A stretch of DNA of 64,000 nucleotides. It comes from Sinorhizobium glycinis (GTDB lineage Bacteria; Pseudomonadota; Alphaproteobacteria; Rhizobiales; Rhizobiaceae). The notes under the pieces are model-generated. The model was not told the DNA's origin, searched no databases, and saw only the letters and a list, made by a program, of their open reading frames with translations. Numbering within the stretch: the stretch's first letter is position 1; each line of letters opens with the position of its first letter. Where the stretch lies: the NCBI RefSeq assembly GCF_001651865.1, contig NZ_LPUX01000053.1, forward strand, positions 372,001 through 436,000, given 5' to 3'. Of this stretch, positions 25,761 to 34,663 are shown one piece after another. A program made the translations under genes and the position numbers.

Positions 25761-27131
25761 ATGTCCAAGCAAGCGACTACCCTGCCCAAGGGCTTCCGTG
25801 GTGACATGCCAAATGGCTTCAATCCTCAGGACACGTCTCATCTCACAAGTGAAGATCTGGCGCATATCACCAGGCGGCAAAGGCTGCTCGGGCCCGCTTA
25901 TCGGCTCTTCTACAAGTCGCCGGTTGAGGTCTCCCGCGCTAAGGGCGTCTTCCTTTATGATAGGCATGGCAACGAATATCTCGACGCCTACAACAACGTG
26001 GTATCGCTGGGTCACTCTCATCCGCGTGTCGTCGAGGCGATCCAGAAGCAGCTCGAGGTACTCTGTACCCACACGCGTTACATGCAGGAGCCCCTGCTGG
26101 ACTATGCTGAAGCGCTGATCAATACGTTCGGTGGCGAACTCGGGCGGACCGGATGCGCGATGTTCACATGCACCGGCTCGGAAGCCAACGATCTCGCCTT
26201 GCGTATCGCGCGTTACCACACACGCAAGACCGGCGTAATCGTCACGGCCGAAGCCTATCACGGCAACAGCGGCGCGGTGGCGGCAATCTCGCCGTCGCTC
26301 GGCAAGAAGTCGGCTCTGGATCCCTATCTTCGCACGGTCGCCGCGCCGGATTCCTATCGCCTGCCCGTCGAGGAAATCGGCCGGCGGATGGCGGAGGATG
26401 TCGCGCGGCAGATCGGCGACATGGAGCGGCATGGCGGCGGCCTGGCGGCCTTCATCGCCGACTCCGTCTTCTCTTCCGATGGTCTCTATGTCGATCCGAC
26501 GGACGTATTGGCGCCGGTGGCGGAAGTGGTGCGAAAGGCGGGCGGCCTGTTCATCGCCGACGAGGTGCAGTCCGGATTCGGGCGGACCGGCACCCATCTT
26601 TGGGGTCACTCCCGTCACAAGGTCGATCCCGACATCGTCACCATGGGCAAGCCCATGGGCAACGGCTATCCCGTTGCCGGCGTGGTCCTGCGGCCCGAAC
26701 TCGTCGCCGAGTTCGGATCCAGCATGCGCTACTTCAACACGTTTGGCGGCAACTCCGTCGCTATCGCCGCTGCAAGGGCCGTGCTCGACACGATCCTCGA
26801 AGAGGGCCTGTTAGACAACGCCGCCACGGTCGGCGGCGAAATCCTCGACGGCCTCCGGGACCTACAGACGAAATATGAATTCGTCGGCGATGTTCGCGGG
26901 ACCGGCCTCTATTTCGCCGTCGAACTCGTCAAGGATCGAGACCGGAGAACACCGGACATGGACCGTGCGCTTGCAGCCGTCAATGCCTTGCGCGACCGGC
27001 GCATCCTCATTTCCGCGACCGGAGCGGACGCGCATATCCTGAAGATCAGGCCCCCGCTCATCTTCACATCGGCCAACGCGGCACGTCTGCTCGAGGGCGT
27101 CGACGAGGCGCTTCGGTGCGTGCAGATCTAG
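25761..27131 (+). CDS. Class III PLP enzyme, AGXT2L-type phospho-lyase family, module B
   Basis: A 456-residue paralogue of the enzyme at 19367. FTCTGSEANDLALRIARYH lies near 135 and FIADEVQSGFGRTG near 264. The Schiff-base Lys is at about 297 in TMGKPMGNGYPVAGVV, matching the vertebrate phospho-lyase signature closely. The inferred reaction is removal of phosphate and ammonia from an O-phosphorylated amino alcohol or hydroxylysine-like acid. ATG 25761 has AGGAAC 5 bases upstream and follows the kinase stop by 8 bases, so the two are one transcript. A transaminase role is the alternative. Confidence 0.87.
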   Translation: MSKQATTLPKGFRGDMPNGFNPQDTSHLTSEDLAHITRRQRLLGPAYRLFYKSPVEVSRAKGVFLYDRHGNEYLDAYNNVVSLGHSHPRVVEAIQKQLEVLCTHTRYMQEPLLDYAEALINTFGGELGRTGCAMFTCTGSEANDLALRIARYHTRKTGVIVTAEAYHGNSGAVAAISPSLGKKSALDPYLRTVAAPDSYRLPVEEIGRRMAEDVARQIGDMERHGGGLAAFIADSVFSSDGLYVDPTDVLAPVAEVVRKAGGLFIADEVQSGFGRTGTHLWGHSRHKVDPDIVTMGKPMGNGYPVAGVVLRPELVAEFGSSMRYFNTFGGNSVAIAAARAVLDTILEEGLLDNAATVGGEILDGLRDLQTKYEFVGDVRGTGLYFAVELVKDRDRRTPDMDRALAAVNALRDRRILISATGADAHILKIRPPLIFTSANAARLLEGVDEALRCVQI

Positions 27132-27170
27132 GACCCGCCACCATGGGCGGCACAATATCATCTCCCTTGC

Positions 27171-27195
27171 CCTACGCCGCCGCATATGGCGTAGG
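27171..27195. promoter_or_regulatory. Inverted repeat CCTACGCC-N9-GGCGTAGG before gntR
   Basis: A perfect 8-base inverted repeat with a 9-base spacer lies between the phospho-lyase stop and the ATG at 27197. It is either an operator for the GntR protein that follows or a short hairpin. No T-run is present, so a terminator is less likely. If it is the operator, it also argues that the gene starts at 27197 or later. Confidence 0.4.
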
Positions 27196-27196
27196 T

Positions 27197-27910
27197 ATGC
27201 AAAAATCAACGAGCGAAGCCAAAGCCATGCCGACGCTGCACGCCAGGAATCAAGCCGAAGATCTTGAGATGAATGTCGAGCCCTTGCCCGCTAGCGCGGT
27301 GGAAACCCTGACACACGCCTTGCGACGGCGCATCTTGTCAGGGGATTTCCAACCGGGCGAGTTCCTCCGGGACGTGAAGATGTGCGAGGAGCATTCGACC
27401 TCGCGGCACACATTCCGTACAGCAGCCCAGGTGCTCGTCACGCAGGGCCTGCTGCGTCAGATACCGAACAGAGGTTTTGTGGTGCCCGAATTCGGGCCCG
27501 ACGATATCGTCGACATCACACGCGTGCGCGGCGCCATCGAAGGCGAGGCCATTCGTCTGATCGTGCTGACCGGGGTCATCCCACCTCTGGCGCTGGAGGC
27601 GGTCGAGGTGATGCACAGGTCGACTCTATCCTCCGACAGATCGCTGCTGGTTGCCGCGGACCGTGACTTCCACCGCGCGATCATTGCCGCTAGCGGCAGC
27701 GCTCGGCTGAAGCGAACCTATTCAGACCTCGAGGGCGAGATCGAGCTTCTCCTCGCACAGCGGCAGGATTTCTACGCCACTGCGGAAGAAATGGCGGAAG
27801 AACACGAGCGGCTCATCAACAGCTTGAGAAGCCGCCACTACGATACGGCGCGAGAGGCGTTCCAGGAGCACTGGGAAGATCTCCAGATCAAATTGCTCGA
27901 TCAACGCTGA
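27197..27910 (+). CDS. GntR-family regulator, FCD subfamily, module B
   Basis: A regulator of about 237 residues. It has a winged helix (LTHALRRRILSGDFQPGEFL, then NRGFVVPEF) and an FCD domain whose helices include DITRVRGAIEGEAIR and ADRDFHRAIIAAS. The start is uncertain: ATG 27197, 27227 and 27269 all leave the HTH intact, and none has a strong ribosome site. It follows the phospho-lyase gene by 65 bases on the same strand, giving module B a second regulator besides the AsnC protein. It probably senses a carboxylic acid from the pathway. Confidence 0.86.
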   Translation: MQKSTSEAKAMPTLHARNQAEDLEMNVEPLPASAVETLTHALRRRILSGDFQPGEFLRDVKMCEEHSTSRHTFRTAAQVLVTQGLLRQIPNRGFVVPEFGPDDIVDITRVRGAIEGEAIRLIVLTGVIPPLALEAVEVMHRSTLSSDRSLLVAADRDFHRAIIAASGSARLKRTYSDLEGEIELLLAQRQDFYATAEEMAEEHERLINSLRSRHYDTAREAFQEHWEDLQIKLLDQR

Positions 27911-28189
27911 CCAGCGCTCCCTGCGGAATTTGACAGCTCGGAAGGATAACCTGCCAGGCGGCGCTAAGGATGCCAGTGCCGCCGGTTCGGCGCGGAGCAA
28001 GCACCATCTCGGATGCTTCCTCTCCGGCTCCGCCAGAGCCTGCTTTTCGGCGGGGTCGCGGCGTCGGCGCCAGCGCATGGCGCCGGAGGCGCAGCAAAGG
28101 CCGCTGGCCAGCCAGCTTGAGCGAATAAGGCTACTGAGAAGTTTGATGCGTGAATACTCCATCGCAACCATATCAGCGGGAGCTAGCCA

Positions 28190-28666
28190 ATGAAACTTGA
28201 TCGCATCGACGTCAAGATACTTAACGCATTGCAGAAGAATGGCCGAATGACGAATGTCGAGCTTTCGGAAATGGTCAATCTCTCGCCAAGTCCCTGTTTG
28301 TTGCGCGTGAAAAAGCTGCAGGCGGAGGGCTATATCGAGGGCTATTCTGCCCAGATCAATATCGGAAAGCTGGGCCAGACGTTGACGGTGTTCACCGAAA
28401 TCACGCTGAAGAACCACCGTCAATTGGACTTCGCCAGATTTCTTACTGCGATCGAGAAGGTCGATCAGGTCATCGAGTGCCATCTAGTTTCCGGAGGCTA
28501 CGATTATCTCGTCAAATTCGTCACCGCCGGAATCGAAGAGTATCAGACGTTGATGGAGCGGCTCCTCGATTCGGAAATCGGCATTGACAAGTACTTCAGC
28601 TTCGTCGTGCTGAAATCGCCCCTGGTCAAAGCGCATTTGCCGCTGGCAAGCCTGTTCCAGCAGTAA
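28190..28666 (+). CDS. Lrp/AsnC family transcriptional regulator (paralogue 3 of 3), module B
   Basis: A 158-residue AsnC-type regulator beginning MKLDRIDVKILNALQKNG, with HTH and RAM domain (HLVSGGYDYLVKFV). It is the closest relative of the one at 18819-19295. GGGAG precedes the ATG by 8 bases. It lies 279 bases after the gntR gene and 172 before the acetyltransferase start, both on the same strand. Having an almost identical regulator in both modules suggests that they respond to the same or related effectors, or cross-regulate. Confidence 0.92.
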   Translation: MKLDRIDVKILNALQKNGRMTNVELSEMVNLSPSPCLLRVKKLQAEGYIEGYSAQINIGKLGQTLTVFTEITLKNHRQLDFARFLTAIEKVDQVIECHLVSGGYDYLVKFVTAGIEEYQTLMERLLDSEIGIDKYFSFVVLKSPLVKAHLPLASLFQQ

Positions 28667-28838
28667 TCTCGCAGCAGACCTCGATGCGGGCGGTGTGGCG
28701 GCCGGATTCCTCGGCTCGTCAGCAGAAAATTCCGGACTAACACCAGGTTGGCTCTTTCGATTTCGCGCGGAGGGTGATGCAACCTCGAGGCGCCGAGGCG
28801 GAGCCGCCATTTTCCAGTCAACAAAGGATAGAAACACC

Positions 28839-29366
28839 ATGACCCGCTTCTCAGCACCTGCCGCAAAAGCTAATCATGCCGCCATGCATATTCGCCCCGC
28901 CTCATCCGCAGACGCTCCCGCCGTCTGGTCAATTATTGAGCCCGTGATCCGAGCGGGAGAAACCTATGCGCTTGATCCCAACCTGAGCCGGGCAGAGGCT
29001 CTCGCGTACTGGATGGGAGCAGACAAGGAAGTCTTCGTTGCCGAGCAAGCGGGCGCCATCCTCGGCACCTATTACATGCGTCCCAATCAGGCTGGCGGTG
29101 GTCAGCATGTTTGCAATTGTGGATACGTCACAGCGCCTGATGCGACCGGTAAAGGCGTCGCACGTAGTTTGTGCGAACACTCAATGGCAACCGCCCGCGC
29201 CCACGGGTATCGGGCGATGCAGTTCAACTTCGTGGTGAGCACCAACGAACGAGCTGTTTCGCTATGGCAGAAAATGGGTTTTGAAATTGTGGGCACATTG
29301 CCCGGCGCGTTCAGTCACCCGACGCATGGCTATGTTGACGCCTTCGTCATGTATCAAACGCTATAG
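28839..29366 (+). CDS. GNAT-family N-acetyltransferase, module B
   Basis: A 175-residue GNAT protein that would transfer an acetyl group from acetyl-CoA to an amine. The acetyl-CoA binding motif A is visible as ATGKGVARSLCEHSMATA near residue 105, and motif B as ERAVSLWQKMGFEIVG. ATG 28839 has AAAGGATAG upstream. A decayed copy of the same gene and its upstream region lies at 22935-23260, so this is the intact parent or sibling. Its place after the AsnC gene hints at a role in the same amine pathway, but its promoter region is its own. Confidence 0.88.
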   Translation: MTRFSAPAAKANHAAMHIRPASSADAPAVWSIIEPVIRAGETYALDPNLSRAEALAYWMGADKEVFVAEQAGAILGTYYMRPNQAGGGQHVCNCGYVTAPDATGKGVARSLCEHSMATARAHGYRAMQFNFVVSTNERAVSLWQKMGFEIVGTLPGAFSHPTHGYVDAFVMYQTL

Positions 29367-29605
29367 ACGGCTGCGTTCGCGACCTTGGATGACGATACTG
29401 TCCTGCCCGTATCGGGCATTGACGCCCCACAGACCCCCCACGAACCCCGTCGAGCAGCTTATGTCCGGTCGCGCAGGCGACAGTCGCGTCCTTGGCCGAT
29501 TTCAGCACCCGTCCGCCGCCTCATGGCGGCGATAGGAGGGCGAGTGGATGAGGCAGATCGCACCGTCGGGTTCGACAAGCGAGTCCCCGCAGCTTTTCGA
29601 CCAGA

Positions 29606-30448
29606 TCAACCGAGTGCCTGACTGACCAGCGCGTAGTTGCGGTGATACGTGGGCTTGCTTTGCCCGCATGCGGCCCCCAAACGTCGCATCTTGATCCCCC
29701 TGCCGGCGTGGTTGAGCCCGCGCGCGGTGAGCCATCCTGCAAGATCCGTGGAGGCATCCGTGTCGATACGGACGAACCTGCCCTGGTGATGGGCGAGCAG
29801 GAAATCGATCAGGGCCCTGGCTTCGGAATCGTTTCTCGCTACCACCGGTCCGATGACCAGCCCACGGCCGAAAGGCCGGATCGCCGCGAAGGCCTGGATC
29901 TCGCCGGCATCGCGAATGACAGCGAACTTCGCCCGCTCACGCAGAATCTCCATCAATGCCGAACGGTCATGGCCGTTTGCCGCGCTGTCCAGCGCCACCA
30001 GGTAGGCATGATCGCCGCGCCCGCTCCATGTTACATGGGCCGGCGCCTCAACCCGCAACGGCTCGCCCTGGTGCTGCACGGTCTCGCCAGTCGCAGCGAA
30101 ACCCACCTTCTCATAGAGCGGAAGACCTTCCTGCGTCGCCACCAGATAGCAGGTGCGCTCTCCCGCCTTGGCAAGCGCCTCTTCCAACATCTTCCGGCCG
30201 AGGCCGCGGCCGCGCATCGCGGCATCGACGATGACCATGTTGATGGTGGCGGCGTCATCGCCATAGGGCGTCATCATGACGGTCGCGACGAGGCGCTCCT
30301 CTTCGAGCGCGACGATTCCCTGGCTGATTGACTGGACCAGTTCCCAATCGTCGCGCCGATGCGGCCATCGGACCTGGCGGGACAGCTCCAATGCCCTGTC
30401 CAGATGCTTTGGTGTCATCTTCTCGAGAATGATCGCTTGGTTGGTCAT
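29606..30448 (-). CDS. GNAT-family N-acetyltransferase with C-terminal second domain
   Basis: A 280-residue protein. Its first half is a GNAT domain (TINMVIVDAAMRGRGLGRKMLEEAL, the acetyl-CoA site, near residues 75-100). Its second half resembles the Acetyltransf_18-type domain found in YitH-like proteins (HDRSALMEILRERAKFAVI, then GPVVARNDSEARALIDFLL). ATG 30448 is chosen; the frame is open upstream but lacks protein-like content. It converges on the acetyltransferase gene at 28839. The substrate is unknown. Confidence 0.85.
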   Translation of the reverse strand: MTNQAIILEKMTPKHLDRALELSRQVRWPHRRDDWELVQSISQGIVALEEERLVATVMMTPYGDDAATINMVIVDAAMRGRGLGRKMLEEALAKAGERTCYLVATQEGLPLYEKVGFAATGETVQHQGEPLRVEAPAHVTWSGRGDHAYLVALDSAANGHDRSALMEILRERAKFAVIRDAGEIQAFAAIRPFGRGLVIGPVVARNDSEARALIDFLLAHHQGRFVRIDTDASTDLAGWLTARGLNHAGRGIKMRRLGAACGQSKPTYHRNYALVSQALG

Positions 30449-30770
30449 GATGCGGTTCCGGCCTGTGTCTTCAAGGTTCAAGGTAAACCGCAGAAGACAG
30501 CAGTTCCTCCCGACGCAAGGCAGTGCGCGAAGCGTTCGCGCTAACCTATGCCGCCCACACCGCATCTTGTGCCGACCGTGGCGAGCCTACACTCTGACGC
30601 CTAAATACGGAAAAGGCGCATGCCGCAACTCTCTGCCAAAGCCTCTATGCGATACAGAGCAATCTGCTTCCGGTCGAGGCGAATCCGGCCACTAATCTCC
30701 CCGCTCTCCGACTATCGTGATTTCGGTCTTGGGCGTGCTGTACCGATGCCAGAAAATAGAAAGGTCATGC
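30449..30770. other. Divergent promoter region, no gene seen
   Basis: This 322-base stretch separates two divergent genes. It becomes more AT-rich towards 30720-30770, where the promoter of the cyclodeaminase-like gene is expected. I see no RNA gene or convincing operator. Confidence 0.4.
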
Positions 30771-31763
30771 ATGAAAACGCTGCTGCTTAAGAAGGATGAA
30801 GTAAGACGGCTAATCGGCATGGCGGAAGTCATCGGCGCGGTGGAGGAGGCATACAAGGCCTTTAACAGCGATCAGGTCGAACAACCCGACTATATCGGAA
30901 TAGATCTCCCGTCGCCTCGTGGGGAAATTGACTTCAAGCTTGGCTACTACAAAGCCAATGAAGTGATCTCCATGAAAGCCTCTTCTGGAGGGTTCATCGA
31001 TAACCCAACAGCACACGGCGTGCCCAACGGCATGGCGACTATTTTCCTGTTTGATGGCAGGAGCGGTGCGTTGATTTGCGTCATGGATGGAAGCTTGATC
31101 CTTGGTCTTAGAACGGGGGCGTCTGGAGCCGTCTCCGTCAAAGCACTGGCGAGGAAGAACGCCTCGACGATCGCATCGATTGGCACTGGCAATCAGGCAA
31201 GAATGCAAATCCGGGCGATCAACGAGACCATGAAGATCGAAGAGATCCACGCATGGGACAATAACCCGGATACGCTTTCCAAATACAAGACCGATATCGA
31301 AAGCGAATTCGGTATTCCTGTAATCATGGCCAACTCCAAAAAAGAAGCCGTTGAGCAGGCCGATGTCCTGATCACGACGACCCGCGGGAAAGGGTCGCTT
31401 GTGGAAGCAGATTGGGTGAAGCCCGGCACACACATCGTTGCAATCGGCACGGATCAACGCGGCAAACAGGAGCTGGATCCGGAGATATTCAGAAACGCAA
31501 GAATCATCGTCGACTCGATCGCGCAATGCACTGAAAAGGGCGAGACCTGGCACCCGCTGAATGGAAACATCATCACCAAAGACGACATCCATGGCGAAAT
31601 CGGCGAGGTATTGCTGGGAAGGAAGCCGGGACGAGAAAGTGATGACGAAATCACGATTTTCGATTCCACGGGAATGGCCATACAAGACAATACGACAGCC
31701 AGCAAAATCTATCAGAACGCCATAGCCAATAACGTCGGCACCTTCTTTCAGTTCTTTGAGTAA
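30771..31763 (+). CDS. Ornithine cyclodeaminase/mu-crystallin family protein (EutC- or BhcD-like)
   Basis: A 330-residue NAD(P)-dependent member of the ornithine cyclodeaminase family. The substrate part contains [11 protein letters not shown] and the GLRTGA segment; the nucleotide motif is [16 protein letters not shown] near residue 125. In two known systems a protein of this family is encoded next to a threonine-dehydratase-like enzyme. These are EutC/EutB of ectoine use and iminosuccinate reductase BhcD with beta-hydroxyaspartate dehydratase BhcB. Here the next gene is such an enzyme and the two overlap by one base, so reduction of an imine made by the partner is a fair inference. Base composition is visibly more AT-rich than the flanks, suggesting transfer. 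Confidence 0.85.
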   Translation: MKTLLLKKDEVRRLIGMAEVIGAVEEAYKAFNSDQVEQPDYIGIDLPSPRGEIDFKLGYYKANEVISMKASSGGFIDNPTAHGVPNGMATIFLFDGRSGALICVMDGSLILGLRTGASGAVSVKALARKNASTIASIGTGNQARMQIRAINETMKIEEIHAWDNNPDTLSKYKTDIESEFGIPVIMANSKKEAVEQADVLITTTRGKGSLVEADWVKPGTHIVAIGTDQRGKQELDPEIFRNARIIVDSIAQCTEKGETWHPLNGNIITKDDIHGEIGEVLLGRKPGRESDDEITIFDSTGMAIQDNTTASKIYQNAIANNVGTFFQFFE

Positions 31764-32740
31764 TGACCATGCGCAATTACCCCACCATTCAGGACATCCG
31801 TGAAGCCCAGGAACGGCTGAAACCGCACGTCAGGCACACGCCGCTATTGCGTGCGCAGAAAATCGAGAAGGCCGCTGGCTGTCAGCTTTATCTCAAACCC
31901 GAAACCCTGCAGATTACTGGCGCCTTCAAGATCCGCGGTGCCCTGAACAAGGCTCTCTCGCTCTCGAGAGAAGAGATCGCAAACGGCATTATCGCGACGT
32001 CGTCGGGCAACCATGCCCAGGGGCTTTCTTACGCGGCGAAGATGCTCGGCGTAAAAGTGATATTGGTACTTCCGGTCACCACACCCAAAATCAAGATTGA
32101 AAATACAAAAGCCCTTGGTGCGGAAGTCATTCTTTTTGACGGTGATAATGCTGCTCGATGGAAAAAGGTCTACGAAATTGCTGAAGGAAACAAGTATGCG
32201 GTTATTCACGGCTTCGAGGACCCCGTTGTAATGGCTGGCCAGGGAACGATCGGGTGCGAGATACTCGAAGACCTGGACGATGTGGACACGGTCATTGTTC
32301 CCTTAGGCGGTGGAGGCCTGATCTCGGGAATCGCAACGGCTATCAAGGAAACGAAGCCGTCGGTGCGGGTCATCGGGGCAGAGCCTGCCTTGACACCGAA
32401 GTATTTTCACAGCCGGATCAACAAGGAGCGCACATCGCTTCCCTTGAAGAACACTATTGCCGATGGCTTGAGGATAAGTGTTCCGGGTCAAAACCCTTAT
32501 CCGATTATCGAAAAATATGTGGACGAGATTGTTCTTGTTGAAGACGAGCACATCATCGCCGGGATGCGCGCTCTTGCCAAGGATGCGAAATTGATCGCTG
32601 AACCAGCCGCCTCGATTGGCGTCGGAGCACTGTTGGCGGGCATCATAGACGTCAGGCCCGATGAAAAAGTCTGTGCGGTGTTGTCTGGCGGGAACTGGGA
32701 CCTTGGTGATCTTGCCGAGATATACGGGGCAGCGGGGTAA
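31763..32740 (+). CDS. Threonine dehydratase-like PLP enzyme (EutB- or BhcB-like)
   Basis: A 325-residue fold-type II PLP enzyme without an ACT domain, so it is the catabolic or hydroxyaspartate-dehydratase kind. The Schiff-base Lys is in [13 protein letters not shown] near residue 55, the substrate loop is [10 protein letters not shown], and the phosphate cradle is LGGGGLISG. It removes water from a beta-hydroxy amino acid. The start ATG overlaps the stop of the upstream gene (TAATG). Hand counts of sample lines gave 43 to 50 percent GC against about 68 percent in a core line near 55.2 kb. Hydroxyaspartate and threonine are both possible substrates. Confidence 0.86.
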   Translation: MTMRNYPTIQDIREAQERLKPHVRHTPLLRAQKIEKAAGCQLYLKPETLQITGAFKIRGALNKALSLSREEIANGIIATSSGNHAQGLSYAAKMLGVKVILVLPVTTPKIKIENTKALGAEVILFDGDNAARWKKVYEIAEGNKYAVIHGFEDPVVMAGQGTIGCEILEDLDDVDTVIVPLGGGGLISGIATAIKETKPSVRVIGAEPALTPKYFHSRINKERTSLPLKNTIADGLRISVPGQNPYPIIEKYVDEIVLVEDEHIIAGMRALAKDAKLIAEPAASIGVGALLAGIIDVRPDEKVCAVLSGGNWDLGDLAEIYGAAG

Positions 32741-33125
32741 TCAGTTACAGCTTCACCAATCCGATCGCAGTTGAACGTCTGCGATCCTCATCGCCAAGCA
32801 AGAATCTGTTGGGGTCCGAAACAGGTATTCGGCGATAGCTTGGCGACGACCGCTCTCCACCCGTTCAAGACGATCAGTGGCCGGCCGATGCACCGCCGCG
32901 AGTGCAATCCCTCGCCTTGAAGGGATGCGAACTAGCGACCACCACCTTGATGCGAAAGTCTGGGATCATCATCGTCGAGACATTCCTGACGGCTCTGCGG
33001 ATCAGAAAACACGAGCTCGCGGGAGACCGCCATGAGCAGAATTAGGTTGGGCCACCTTCAGGAAGCGGCGCGGCCGCAAGCTCGAGTCGTCGTAGCGGCG
33101 ACAGTAATCCTCGCTGTCTGGCTCT
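32741..33125. other. Intergenic stretch left of the integrase, with att-like fragment
   Basis: No sizeable gene is seen. At 32921-32934 the sequence GAAGGGATGCGAAC differs by one base from the T-arm region of the tRNA-Ser gene at 34574 (GAAGGGATTCGAAC in the same orientation). This could be the far att site of the integrase element, or chance. Confidence 0.35.
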
Positions 33126-33157
33126 TCACTCTGAAAATATGGTATGTGTATCCTTGA
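33032..33157 (+). CDS. Possible 41-residue single-span membrane peptide
   Basis: ATG 33032 has GGGAG 6 bases upstream and opens a 41-codon frame with a hydrophobic segment VVVAATVILAVWLF. It overlaps the 3' end of the broken integrase on the other strand by 32 bases. Small size and overlap make it doubtful; I list it only because the ribosome site and membrane segment are good. Confidence 0.25.
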   Translation: MSRIRLGHLQEAARPQARVVVAATVILAVWLFTLKIWYVYP

Positions 33158-34410
33158 GGATCTTGCGCGGTCCGTGGAGCAGTTCCTCGGCGGAAGGCAT
33201 GTCTTTCAAAATCAGATCAGCCCAGAGCTGTGCGAGTTCCTTGCGCCGCGGTAAATGTTCTGCACGATTGTAAGCGCCTTCGACCTTGTCCTTGGGCGTA
33301 TGCGCCAGCATCAGATCGATGATTTGGCGATCGGGCGGGGTAGCGTTCATTCATGATGCTAGAAAACGTCGATCGGAAGCCATGCAGGACGTGCTTGTGG
33401 TGGTACCCGGCACGGTTCAGCAGGTAGCCAAGCGCATTCTCCGACATCGCCTTGTGCGCGTGCCGTCCGTTCGGCAAGGCGAATGGCCCCCTGCCCGTGA
33501 TAGAGCGCAGCACCGCCATGGTGTCCATCGTCTGGCGGGACAGCGGGACGAGGTGGTCGCGCGCTTCATCATCCTTGTGCTGGAGCTTGAGCTTCATTCG
33601 GGCCGCCGGGATCAGCCAAATTGGGTCATCTTCATCGACGCGGTTCCACTCCGCCCAGGGCGTGGCTATCAGCGTGCCCGGCCGGACCGCGGTCAGTGCC
33701 AGCAGCCGCAGCCCGAGTTTCGTCACAGGATGCGAGGGCGTGGCCCAAGCGGTCATCAGCATCTCGCGGGCTTTGTCGAGATCGGTTATCGCGGGCTGTC
33801 GACCCTTCTTTTGTGGAGCCATTGCCCCGCGAAAGACGCCGGCCGGATCCTGAGTCGCTCTGCCGGATGCGATCGCATATACAAAGACGGATGAAATCCG
33901 CTGCCGGATTCGGCGAGCAGTTTCCTTGGCGTCGCGGTTCTCAACTATCCGGAGGACGGCGAGCACCGTTGGCGCGTCAATGTCCTTAATCGGCATTTTG
34001 CCAATGATGGGGAAAACATCTTTCACCAACGAGTCGAGAACGTCGGCCGCATGCTTTTCGACCCAATGCCGCCTTTGCAGATCATACCACTCTCGGGCGA
34101 TGACCTCAAAAGTGTCCGCCGTTTTCTTCTTGCCTACGAGCTTTTCGACCTTCTTCACAAGGCTAGGATCGCGACCGGATTTCAGGACCTCCTTTGCGTT
34201 CTCACGCTCGCCCCTGGCGTCAGCGAGTGAGATGTCGGGATAGTTGCCGATGACGAGGGTTTTCTCCTTCCCTTCGTACCGGTACCGGAGCCGCCACGAC
34301 TTGGTGCCTGTGGTGAGAACGAAGAGGTTAAGGCCGCTGCCATCAGCGAGCTTGTAGTCTTTAGCCGCTGGCTTTGCGTTCTTGATCTGTTTGTCCGTTA
34401 AAACACTCAT
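33126..34410 (-). pseudogene. Tyrosine-type integrase, frameshifted
   Basis: A phage/island integrase of the P4-like type, MSVLTDKQIKNAKPAAKDYK at the start, with the N-terminal DUF4102-like arm-binding part and the C-terminal catalytic domain. The catalytic Arg (TAVRPGT) and HGFRSTF are in the first frame up to the run of four G at 33339-33342. The remaining DRQIIDLMLAH and the catalytic Tyr in GAYNRAEH are in another frame ending at 33126. Removing one base in that run restores YPPDRQIID and a protein of about 427 residues. It lies next to tRNA-Ser, the usual target. As it stands the enzyme is split and should be inactive, unless the extra base is a sequencing error. Confidence 0.88.
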
Positions 34411-34419
34411 GCGCCCTGA

Positions 34420-34473
34420 TACCCACATTTTGCGTTTCCGGTACCCACACAAATACCCACAAATGAGTGGGTA
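34420..34473. repeat. Four TACCCAC repeats between integrase and tRNA
   Basis: TACCCAC occurs at 34420, 34442 and 34454 in direct order and once inverted as GTGGGTA at 34467-34473; the last two form a hairpin with a 6-base loop. Short direct repeats just upstream of an integrase and beside its tRNA target are typical of integrase arm-binding sites. They may also regulate the integrase promoter. Confidence 0.55.
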
Positions 34474-34573
34474 GCGGTCTCTAACGATGGGAACCCATGG
34501 GAAACACAAGCAACAAAAAACGCGGCAAATCAAGGCCGCGTGGGTGTGGATAAGGATGCTTGGGAAGTGTTGG

Positions 34574-34663
34574 TGGCGGAGAAGAAGGGATTCGAACCCT
34601 CGATACCGTTTCCGGTATACTCCCTTAGCAGGGGAGCGCCTTCGACCACTCGGCCACCTCTCC
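34574..34663 (-). tRNA. tRNA-Ser (anticodon GCT)
   Basis: A 90-base tRNA on the minus strand, beginning GGAGAGGTGGCCGAGTGG and ending with encoded CCA. The acceptor stem GGAGAGG pairs with CTTCTCC, with one G-U pair. The anticodon stem-loop CTCCC-CTGCTAA-GGGAG gives anticodon GCT, the T-arm reads GGTTCGAATCC, and a long variable arm confirms the serine type. It reads AGC and AGT codons. The integrase pseudogene lies just beyond its 3' end, so this is the likely attachment locus. Confidence 0.97.

Noticed and set aside
33286-33894. 202-residue plus-strand frame over the integrase
   Set aside because: Antisense to the integrase catalytic domain, and open only because of GC-rich composition.
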